A stretch of 64,000 nt of DNA from Cyprinodon diabolis (taxonomy: Eukaryota; Chordata; Actinopteri; Cyprinodontiformes; Cyprinodontidae). The position numbers and the translations under genes are program-made. The notes below the pieces were generated by a model. The model saw only the letters and a list, made by a program, of their open reading frames with translations. It ran no database searches and was not told where the DNA came from. Location: positions 17,575,479-17,639,478 of the forward strand of contig CM060068.1 in NCBI GenBank assembly GCA_030533445.1, in the 5' to 3' direction. Shown here piece by piece: positions 1 through 11,900 of the stretch; the stretch's first letter is position 1; each line of letters begins with the position of its first letter.

Positions 1-1996
1 AATATAGTAAGCAGAAACGCAAATCGGACTTTTTTCCTTCAAAGGAGCTGGAAGAAAAGCAGATCCATGCTGCTGGTGCCCTAAGCCTTCAAAGTATTAA
101 GGTTTGTATGGCCCTGAAGTGTAGTCTTAATGTCAGTCGATCTGTTAAATTATCTCTTGCACAAATTATCTTCTTTTACCAATTTAGAAATAAGTAATCC
201 ATAATTCATTAACCTAATGTGGTGGCTTATGGGTTGAGCTCTGAATGTCAACCTGACTTTTGATTCATTAGACTGATCACATGCTTTTCAACTTAAATAT
301 GCATATATTTCCAAGCAAGAGATTTGTTTTATTAATAAGATATATGAAAAAATTTTAAAATCTTGCATGAAAGTATTCTCTTTGCCTCTTTATACATGTG
401 ATAAAGATAATTCAACGCGAAATGATGAATTCATCCATAAACCTGAGATATATTTACATCAATAAATTTAAACGTAACTTATCAAGTGCAACATAGAGGT
501 AATTAGACAGCTATATAATGAAATAGAAGAGAAAGTAGAACGGAAGACAGTGAAAATACTTCAACCTATCATGCATCCAGGCAACAACAGGAACCTGCAT
601 AAAACTGCTTCCAAATCCAGAGCTTTGTGCCAGTCATTCCATTAGGAATTGAACTGGCAGATGTCTTTGCTTGGCTCGTGTGAATGTGCTAGGCAAGGAA
701 GAGGTTTGGATGATTACATTCACTGGGTAGTGACCTGGAAGGCTGTCTGTGTCAGTGGCTCTTTTCCATTGCAGTCAAGGAGGAGGTTACAGAAGAGAAA
801 AATGTGTGACCATGCATTAAGGAGCCACCAAAGCAATAACACAAACGATGTAGAAAACGATAATTGGTAATTACTAAAGGAAGAGAGTGACCCCGATCAA
901 CCAGTCTAGTCATCATAATGATTACCTAATGTCCCCCATCTCATTATCAGCAATGTTCTGCCCATATATGCTGCTTCTGTAAGAACTGAGCGTTTGCACA
1001 GCAGCAGCAGGGTGATAATAAGCATCAGCATTGCATCTGTCCACCGACTCACAATTCTTCACACCTCGACTTGAACCACAAAAGGGTCAGAATGCTTTAC
1101 AGAGTGGCTGGCAAAAAAGGCAGTTCATGCATATTAGGTTATATAATGAAATATGGATTGATATGTTTAGATATGTTGCTAAAATATTTTACTTCCTGTG
1201 CCATTGTTGATGGATGACAATGGGAACAATGGTGCGTGTTTAGGTTCCTGTTTGTAGAGTGATTGTTGTTATTATGAGGTCGCATTAGCTTTTAGCTTCC
1301 TTCTGGCCCTGATTTTTTCTGTTTCATAATTTTATTTTCATTTATGACTTAAATAACTATAGCTTCCAAAACGTATTTAGGCTATTTCTTTGTTTTCTAT
1401 TTACTTTTCTATGAAAATGTTTAAATAAAGGCCATCTAACTCCTTTATACAAGGAAAATACAGTGAGGAAATTAAATATTTGAACACCCTTCTGTATTTG
1501 AATTTCTCCCTCTTAGAAATCATGGAGGTGCTTGGCTCCAAGTACTTAGAGATTCACTTCCACACAGGAAGCCCACATTCATATCTTCAAGTAACACAGA
1601 GTACATGTCAGACTTAATAATATTACTTTAGCGATAGTTCAAGATGTTGCTTTATTTATTCTTTTTTCATCTCCTTATCTGGTGATGAAGCAGACTGAAA
1701 ATGTTTTGTCATTGTTTCCTTTCTATCTCTTCTTTCTTTCATCTTTTCTCTTTTTTTTCTTTTTTCCTTTTCTTCTTCTGTTTTTCTGCTCTATTTACAT
1801 CGCAGTGTCCATATAAACTGTAAAACTCCCGGCATAATTATAATAAAGCAATTTATATGCATGAAACAAGTGGAGCAATATGGCAATTTCCATACTGCTC
1901 CACTAGTGAAAGTAAAATCTGTTGGGCTCTTTTTGGCATCAAGACAATTATTCTTATTGCCACATTGCCTGACAGGACACTGTAAAAAAAAAAAAT

Positions 1997-2470
1997 AAAA
2001 AAGAAATCATGGAGGGTTCTGAAATGATCATCATAGGTGCATGTCCACTGGGAGAGACATAATCTAAAAAAAATAATATAAAATCCAGAAATCACAATGT
2101 ATGATTTTTTTTTTTTTTTTTACTATTTATTTGTATGATACAGCTGCAAGTATTTGCACATCTAAGAAAATCAATGTGAATATTTGGTACAGTAGACTTG
2201 GTTTGCAATTACAAAGGTCAAACGTTTCCTGTAGCTTTTCACAAGGTTTGTACACACTGCAGGAGGGATTATTGGCCCGCTGTTCTACACAGATTTTCTC
2301 TACAATTGTAAGGTTTCTGGGCTGTCGCTGAGGAACAGAGTTTGAGCTTCCTCCAAAGAGTCTCTGTTGGGTTTAAATCTGGAGACCGGCTAGACATCAC
2401 TGGCATCATGTGATAGCAGTATCCAGCCTGTGCTTGGTCAAGTTAATAATAATAGACCTCATATTGTCTA
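1997..2470 (-). mobile_element. degenerate Tc1/mariner-like transposon remnant
   Basis: The segment follows the 3' end and part of the reverse-complement transposase of a common teleost Tc1-like family. It has a terminal part (ATCATAGGTGCATGTCCACT), then a transposase stretch around 2250-2400 read in reverse (GGGCTGTCGCTGAGGAACAG, GGAGACCGGCTAG). The reading frame is destroyed and only part of the element remains. Recognised from memory of fish repeats, not by search. It lies in bard1 intron 6. Confidence 0.6.
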
Positions 2471-2797
2471 CACATCATCTTAAAACGGGAGCTTTTGCTT
2501 TAGTTTGATGTAATTTGCTTTCGTCTAATACGCTTAAATTAACCGATAAATCGCTTTACATTGTCCTATATTTAACAGTATCCATTAGGGGATGGACGTG
2601 CTGTGAGAAGCAAACCATTGGGCATTATAAAGGTACTAATTTGGTTTGAAATAAAATTCCATAATATAATATTTTTAAGTCATTGATTGAGATTTTATCT
2701 TTACACCCCTCCAGCACCTCTAAATCAACCATCCCACTTTAAACCATCCTGAGTGTAAACATTAACCTTCAACAAGCAAACATAAGGAGCAACTTAC

Positions 2798-2970
2798 AGA
2801 ACATTCTGCGAGGCACCAAGCTGCAGCAGCAGCTTAACAATGGCTGCATGTCCGTTCCTCACAGCATCATGGAGTGGAGAATCATTTTCATAGCCAGGGG
2901 TGTTCAACAGGGCTCCTCTAGAGACCAAAACCTCCACAGCTGCCAGGTGGCCCAGATTACACGCCTCATG
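2798..2970 (-). CDS. bard1: bard1 exon 6 (ankyrin repeats)
   Basis: 173 bp encoding [20 protein letters not shown], then [20 protein letters not shown]. This is the second and third ankyrin units that recognise unmodified H4K20 in the human protein (family knowledge). It ends in phase 2 at GTAAGT. The next exon is not found in positions 1-2790. Confidence 0.95.
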
Positions 2971-5900
2971 CTGAAACAAGAGGGAAAAAACAAGCGACAA
3001 TAGTATTTCTGTGTAACTTCTGTTCATATTTTTATCACTGTTATTGCTTAAAAAAGCTCTATTAGCATAAAATCTGAAATTATTTTTTTCAGTCTTGCAT
3101 TCCTCATTTTACTGCTAATGGGGGAAAATGCATTAAACCTATTTTGTCATGCATGTAAAACAGCACAAAGCTGCAGAATATGCATTTTGCAAATATTAAT
3201 CAAAGTTATATTACATACATGTATGAAATCCAATCACATTAAACTGTTTTGCATTATTATAGAAAACCATGATGCTGCGATATGATGCTTTTTTAAATTG
3301 AGAATGACAGAAATGTCCTTCTTTCTAACATCACAATCGTCCAGCCATTATCACAAACATTTAAGAGGTCGGTAAGAAGATCTATACCTGATGAGGGCAT
3401 AAAAGAAAATGGAAATCATTAAAAGTTATGATGAATATTTGTGTTTGAAACCTAAAATATAGTCTATCACATATTCAAGTGCAACATTGCAATGACATTT
3501 CCAATGTGTAGCAAAATATTTTGCTTTTACCGTTTTGTAATGTTGCATTCAAGCTTACATTTAAATAATGTATATCAAAAAATAAATTACAACATATAAA
3601 AAAGAGGGGATTAAATATTGAGAAGACATGTATTTTTATTACAATGGCTCGTTCTGCAAAATGAAACTTGCCTTTTTTCATTTTTCAACACCCAACTGTT
3701 TCATGTAAAGATAAGCCATCTCTAGGATTTATTTAGCCCTGGCCATCTGTACCAGACAAATGTTTCCTTTTCCTCACAGGAATTAAAATGGATTTGTTTG
3801 GTACCCAATAATATCTGAATCATTTTGTTTGCTTAAGGCTGAACGATCACAGAAAAGCACGCACTTGTATTACCTTAGAAGACTAATAAAACAGCTAGTA
3901 AGTGGTGCTGAAGCTACAGAAGTGGAAAAGACACATCAGGGATCTCCAGAGGATTCCAGCATTTCGGCTCAACCAACATCCAGAAAATATACAAGCAGTC
4001 AAATGATAGTTGAAAGCTCAAAGCGTATTGTAAGCATTTAAAAAAACATCTGCTGCAAACTGTCAGAACTCAAATTGAAGACATTTGAGCTGAGCTAGCA
4101 GTGAGATTAAGGGATGTAATAAAGTAAGAGACAAACACTGATGCTTGTTCTCAAAGAGAAAAAAAAACATGATAACTGAGAGAACAGAAGACAGACCCTT
4201 CAACTTTTCCAGTTGAGGAAGAACTTCTTCAAGGTAAAACAAGGGCAACAACTACAGTTATCTCTCTAATGATAACTGGAGTTGAGAATCCATTTTGAGC
4301 CATGTTTCCTAAGATTTTTGCAAAAATAAATTTGTTAATTAAAAAGGTATTCATACTACTAGATCCGCTCTTTTTAAAATTTTCATTCAAGTTTTATTAC
4401 AGGGTCTGTAGGTAACTGCATTTGAATAAAAAACAATATATCGTCCAAAAAAAACCCCCTTTTCAATTCAAAACCTTTTTTCTGCTCAACTATTGAATAA
4501 AATATTATATGAGCACAACAACACATACATTTATTGTTTTTAAACTAACTATTTTGGTTATTTGGTAATTATGGTATTTTTTTAAACCTTTCGTTTCGGT
4601 CTAAAATTCCGCGATTGCATACAATCTTATGTTTTTTGATTAATTATTTCATTTAAAGTGTGTTCAAACATTAAATCCACATGTATAAGAGCAGTTTAAG
4701 CAGCCTTTTCATCAAACCACGTCTTATTTGTATTTTTGTGAATGACAATTTCTGCTTTTATTTGAGTAAAATTATATTAAGTAGAGCTGCTTTTGATACA
4801 TTTTGCTGACTAGACCTAATGCTGAAATATCTTCTCTATTATGCCAGTACTTAATCCTTATCCCTTACCAATGCTGCCGTTATGGTGAAAGTATTTCTTC
4901 CAGACCAAAAAAAAAAAATTCTTAATTAATTATGTTAATTATAACATCTTCACCTATTCTTATCAGTCTGTTAGGTTTAATGCAGACATCCTTCTCTATT
5001 TGCCCCATGGCTGTTTATCACCTTATAGCCTGCTCTGCCTCTAATCACTTCACAGCTTTGATGCCAATAGTCCTGCCGCACTTCTTGCCCTGAATATATA
5101 CGGATTTTGTCTTACATTTTGCTGCGTCTGCTTAGAGAAGCTCAGCTTTTTTCACTCTGCAATGATTTTTATATCCGGCATGATCACGGCCTGATCCGGC
5201 TCTTGTGGCTTAAAAACATAATCAGTGATCAGGGCACCTCTGGATCCCGCCATCCGGCGGGGGAGAATTTCAGTCAAGATAGACATTTTTACTTGGCTGT
5301 ACCTTGTTAATTCTGTGACTTGACCTTCTTATACCTCATCCAAAATACTTAGGTTATCCTGAGCTATTTTCTGCATTTAGGCTGCTATAGGCATAGACTG
5401 TTGAAGGATATAAGGACCCCTTTTCATCATTCTATCTCTATTCTCCCGTTCTGCAGTTTTTTAGTTCAATCTCTAACATTATATTCTCTCTTTCAGTAAA
5501 AGTAAAAAAAAAAAAAATATCCACTGGACTTGGTTTCCAAGCTTTGAAGACGTTTCGCCACCTCTCCAGGAAGCTTTCTCAATTCAAATCCAACCCAACA
5601 AACTTTAAACAGAGGTGGTGGACTCAGATTCCAGCTTCCAAAAACATACAATTCAATCATAGACATGATCCCTTCCAGATATCACCAAACCCCCCACCCC
5701 ATCACAGAGGAACGAGGGACCTACCCGCTCCAGCCAGTGAACAACACCTCCTTAACGACCGACCCTTAACAATCATAGACAGGTTTCAGGTATTACAGGA
5801 GACAATCCCCCCCTTAACGGCAAACCCCCCCCCCTTTAACGACCGACCCTCAGAATCATAGACAGGTTTCAGATATTAAAGGCTAACGATGGAACTAAAT

Positions 5901-8900
5901 AACCCAATCATCGGTTACCATTTGCATGTTTCCAAGCGATACAAGGCTTTGTCTAGATAACACTCAAACTCACTGCGGATCCAGACATTTGAATTGAGAA
6001 AGCTTCCTGGAGAGGTGGCGAAACGTCTTCAAATCTTGGAAACCAAGTCCAGTGGATATTTTTTTAATTTTTACGGAATTATAGTAGTCATGTGGAGATA
6101 TTTGACCAGCATGGATTATTACCTTAAAAACTGTGACTGCAATGTGAATGTTTTTTGGCTCCATGAAATGAGCCTCATTATTTCCATTCAGCAGCTGGTT
6201 CAGTCAGTTCTGCATATAATGGTAATACTGTTAAGCCTGGTCTTTAACGCTAATGTCCACCTATCGGCCAGAATATTAGGTGAAAGTCGTGGGAAAAGGA
6301 CATGAAGCCGCCGTTGAATGCTGCGCTATTTCAACCACATCAGAACTACAAATGTTACTGATATTACTGCAAAGTACAGAGTGTGTATACAGTTGAATAA
6401 AGACAGGTAAATGTCTATCTTACATGGATCAAAAACTGCAATCAACGAATAATTAAATGCCATGCTTTGGCAAAGATTCACACACTAAGATTTCATGGTC
6501 ATCATGACTAATAAAAACATTGCATTTAGTCTGAGATGAGAGGATCTAGAGGTGCCCTGATCACAGATTATGTTTTTAATTCACAAGCAGAGCCATGCGT
6601 GTCTACCAGTAAAGAACAAAGAGTTTTGTATCACTATATGCATACATATATACAAAAAAAAAAAAAAAAGAGGTCGAGAATGGTCCAGAGGCCTTCATAC
6701 CTCATAGTCACATTAATAGCTGCAGATAAACAATTGTTCAAATTTGGCTGCAGTTTCTAATAAGAAATACATGAGAAAACGTCTAGTGTATCAGTATAAA
6801 TAACACTAAGCATGGTGAACTCTGATGCTGAGAAAGAGCTGACTCACCCCTGCTAAAGCAAACATCCCTCTTCATGATGCTTCATTGTTTGCAGAAGGTT
6901 CTTTACCGTGAACACTGTAAATGCTAAACATGTCCAATATTCTTCCATTGCAAAAATAATTCAATTTAGAACCTTTCCATCTGATTCCACATTCCTGCTT
7001 ATGGCTCATATTTTCTCTGGCAATTTCAAGTCTGGCCTTAATGTTTGTTTTTATATCCCTCTACTTCTCCCTCTACAGAGGCAGAAACTTCTATAGATGT
7101 ACATAGACTTACCAAAGGAGTCCAGCCAGCATTATCTTTCAGGTTGGGGTCTGCTCCCTGGTCCAACAGTTCTTTGACAGAATCTACATCTCCCTGCAGG
7201 GTAGGTAAAATAAACAACAATCCTGGGGTGAAAATCACAAACCTATAAAGTCAACCCATTTAAAAATCAACACCTGATGCCTGAGAACAAAAGCTCAACA
7301 GTTTATCAATCAGCCTCCACAGAGAGCAATTGATTACCGTGTCTGGGATACTGGGAGGGATTACAGCCACGTTTCTAAGGATTACTGAAAAGCAGAACTT
7401 AGCTGCTAATTTGGATAGAATTTGTCAAGCCATAAAAAGAAAACAAAGGACAATTTTCTAATTATTTATTTATAATTTTCATCCCTTTAGGACATGATAG
7501 GTGCAGCTTTTTTTTTTTTAAGTTTTGCTTCTGATGCCAGGCTGCTTTTATTTCACCACTGCTTGTGCTGAAATTAAGAATCGGGGGACTTACTAACAAA
7601 TATCTCACCTTTATGGCTGCAAGATGCAGAGGGGTCTCTCCCTTGTGGTTCCTCTTCATTACTGCAGGACTTCCAGGACTTGAACGGCTGCCAGGTGATC
7701 GAGGACTGCATAAGGATTTGTTGTGGCTTTCTGCAGATCTAAGTGCTACTACAGAGGGACTACGCTGCTCATCTGCTCTCAGGTGTTTCTTGCTCCTTTC
7801 CCTCATGGGGCTTGTTAAAGTTAAACACTCTGCGAAAGGCAAAGATGGTCTATCTGGTGTTTTCCTCCTTTGCCCTGGAGAAGCCCTCGGTCGTTTTGGT
7901 GTGGTATCCAAGGTCCGGTTTACCTCCTCAGTTTTGTTTCTTTTGGAGGGGTTCTCTTGGGGAGAGATGCTTTTGTTTTTAGAAGAATTGTTATTCGGAT
8001 TGGGGTCATTTGTGGACACCATCTCACTGGATATGCTCAGCTCATGCTGGCTTTTGTTACTGAGCATATTCATCCCTCCTCCTGAGAAACCCTCTTTCAT
8101 CGTATGGTTGGTCAAACTGAGTTCATCAATCTGCGATACTTCGGTATGAGGCTTGTCAGTGGCAACAGTAGGGCTTAAGAAAGAAACCCTTTTACTGGAC
8201 CTTCTTGCTCCATCAGCACAAAATGGCTCCAGTCCAGATGAGGGATTTTGATCCTCTGTAATTCCCCATTGCTGGTTAATGGTCTCCAGCCTCTTCCTTT
8301 TCATGCTCTCTTTGTTCTGTTTACGTGTGGTACTCGTGCGACCTTCAACCTGCTTTTTAGTAGCAACTTTCTTGGATCTCTTCCTTCCTTTTCTGTATAC
8401 ATTATTTTCACTTTGTGAAGACGAAGAGTCTTGGGAGGATGAAGCAAAATTAAACACAGAAAGGTCCTTGCACTGAGCTGCAGGCTGCTCTCCGGAGGAG
8501 CTATTGTCTGGGATCGGGACCTCTAAAGGCTTCTCTACCTTACAGCGCACCTTTCGACTGCGGGGACTGAACCAGATCTTAAAGTTCTTTTTCTGCTTTA
8601 GGACAACAGCCTCAGCCTGTGATTTGACCTCAACACAAGATGATTCTGCTGTGAGATAAATAAAAAAGGAGAGAAAAAAAGCGTAGCTGAGTCATATTTA
8701 ACAACAAAAACATTAATCTCGTCCTTGTACTTTGTCTGCTACAACTTTTCAAAGTGAATTGCTTTGAGACAGCCTTTTTATCTCCGTAATAACATTCCAC
8801 TAGACACTACGATTAAAAAACAAATAAACCAGCAATCAATTTCATACAGGGTAATGGATATCTTGCACTAAATGTTTGTCTACATCTGACTACATCTTTA

Positions 8901-11900
8901 CATGGACTTATAGAAGAATTCATGACACAAACATCACAGTATTCTGTCAGGGATTTATGCGATAGACAGAAGGTAGTACATCATTTTTAAAGTGGAAAGA
9001 AAGGAAACATCAGTATCAGCCTGCAGGGATTTATTTGTCCAGCAGCAACAGAGAAGCTGGTCAGAGTTGATGTGAAAATGGAAGGTGTAAAATACAGGTA
9101 TAGGCCACTTGAAAAAAAAACAGTTGCAAATTACCTGATACAAAGCAGATCTTTGCCTTCCAGAAAGAAAACAACCCTACACATCCAGCCAGAGCTGCAA
9201 TGGAATGGTTCAGATGCGTTTCAACATGGGGGTCATAACCCCCTAGGTGGTTGCAGAAATAAAGTGGGGCATTGTGAAATGTTGCCATGGCCCCCTCTCC
9301 CTTGAGAATCTCATATGTGTTGCATCAAGGGCAGATAAAGACCATCCTAATGGATGGAAATATTACTGACATGCAGACTCAAAGTGTCTGATCCTTTAAA
9401 GGTAATGTTCTAATAAACACGGAGTCCAAACAATCTTTTGTAAATTTTATAAACACAAACTCCGAGATTGCAAAGGTGACAGCAGACCTTACACTGTTTA
9501 GGTCACCTCTAAAGGTGTCATTATGCAGAAATGTCATGTTTTCATGTGAAAACATTCGTTTCTGTTGGGTTTCACTTTGAAACCTGCGGGATCTGGAGTG
9601 TGGAAGCACCTTGTTTTTTTTTTCTTCCTTTTTTTGGAGGCCTCTTTATTCAAACCAGAAATGCCTAAAAAAAGTACTCTCTTCCACAAAGCTTTATTAA
9701 AGTCCTTCTGTACTAAAATTGATACTGGAAGGGTGCTAACATTAGCCCGCCTTGCTATCACTACTCTAATAATTATTCTAGGGCTGGGTGACAAACCATT
9801 TTTTTCCGTTACCATCATTCACCACTATAACTTGTGACAATTTTCCCACGTCGATAAAAGAAATTTAACTTTATTCTGCTATTTTTCCTTTGTGCAAGGG
9901 TGGCTGGTATGTCCTTCCCCTGTAAGACAGGGCAGGGTGTGTGTAATCACGTGGCTTCAATGATCCAGTCAGTAGCGTAATCAAAGAGATTGTGGATTAG
10001 CCCAGTGAATAAGCATCTAACACAGCTGTAAACGAAATTATATCAGTTAATTCGGTAGAGCCGAGCAAGAGCAGAGATGAAGCTGAACGCGCAGAGAAGT
10101 CAATAGCGCATTGTCATAGTTGAGCGCGCAGCAGCCAGGTTTTGAGTGAAGGTATGCGAGTTCAAACGATGAACATTGTTCTCATTGCATGCTCAGTTCG
10201 GTGGCACCAAAATTACGCCGTACATGTTGAGCAAAAGAACAAGAAATGCAAAATTTGACTGAAAAAGTTTCCGTTACCTGTTTGCAAGAGAGGTAACATT
10301 TTTCTTCTGTTCAATGAGATATTGTTGAATGCTTAACCTTGAATGAGTTCAAGACTTTAATTTTTTTTATTGAAAGTTATATGTAATGGGGTTTTATTAA
10401 ATAAATAAACCATAAATAGATCAGTTGCATTTCCAGCACATGCCTTTATTTCAGATAAAAGAACCGGAGCATTTATCTTGCATTTATCATTATCGAGGTA
10501 AAATTACCCAATTTATCGTGATTTTAATTTAAGGTCATATCACCCAGCCCTAAATTATTCCACCTGAAATGGCAAATTCCAACAAACAGAGATTTCGCCT
10601 CAGACAGTCTCAACATTTTACCTATTGTAACAGAGACCTGGAAACAATGGAAAACTGCTAATGGCACTAATGCTACATCCATATGAAGGCGCATACACAC
10701 ATAGAATTCTCACACAAGAAAATAAAAAAATGAAAGAATGAAAAGACTTTTTATTTTTTCTCCCAAAATGATTAAATAGGAAATTAAAGTAACTTTCAGA
10801 ATAATTTGAATCAGTAAAATACCAGATTAGAACTCCTTTAAAGAGGGTGGCATAAGCACCATCCTTTCCTTTCTTTTTTTTAATAATCAATTTCCTTCCA
10901 CTTGAATCATGCACTACTTCGTATTTGTTTATAAACACACAATAAAAAACTAAAAAGAAAAGTTTGTTGCTGTATTGTGCAAAAAACTTGTTGGGAAATA
11001 CAAATACAAACATGTGGCTCTGCATGTTTTACCTGGAAGTTCAGTGGGATTAAGCAGGGAGTCCAAGCCACTAAACAGCTGTATGATGCTGCTAAGCTGC
11101 CTGTTGATTTGGATGTCCTTCACCCATGCAGGGCTGCGACACACAGCGCAGCCATCTCCTGCCCGGGGGCCAGCACAAGACCTGAGCAATAAGTCTTTCT
11201 TAGCCTGCAGTCTTTTCTTACAATTCAGCAAAAGGAATACAGTACATCTACTGATTTACCTACTTAGTAGACACTAAAGAAAAGGAAAGGCAGTTGGATT
11301 ATTCCAACCTTACATGAAATAAACAATGAACTTATTTATCACTGTAAACCTTCTACTTTCAGAGTTAAGCTGCATTTCATTTCAGGAAAGATTAATCCAA
11401 GCAAATTAAATAATTATCCATGTCTGCGGGAGGAGGAAGACTACTCCCACCGTGGCCATTTTCATGTGTTATAGCAGAAAAAAAGCATAGTGTTTGTTTT
11501 AAATACCATTTAGGCATGCCAGTATGCCCTGCCAGTAAGCCAGCATGCATGATTTCACAGTCTTGGCAGCCGCACACTTAAATGCAACAGAGCAATCATT
11601 ATCGTTATTAGCTACACCTGTGTTCGGCAAATAAAAATTCCTGCCACGATGCACGCCTGCCCATAATAAGCATATCACAGCCGAACACCGTGAGCTTACA
11701 TTACCTGCACAGCATATGCTCACATATCCCCAGACAGACCGGCTCCTCCATCAAATTTGAGCTGAGAAATAGACAAAGGATTTATTAGTCAGTGCAGGCT
11801 TACTACAGAGTAATTGCATGCAAGATGCCGTAGAGCAGTAAATAGCTTTTTGATCTTTAGCTTTTTGAGAGTATTAGAACCTTAATTCCTTTATCACAGA

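Noticed and set aside
1..2790. Search for bard1 exon 7 and BRCT exons
   Set aside because: No minus-strand segment with the expected phase and BARD1-like sequence was found, so these exons are probably left of the window.
7565..8149. 194-codon plus-strand ORF
   Set aside because: It is antisense to bard1 exon 4, whose minus-strand frame matches BARD1 and has splice sites.
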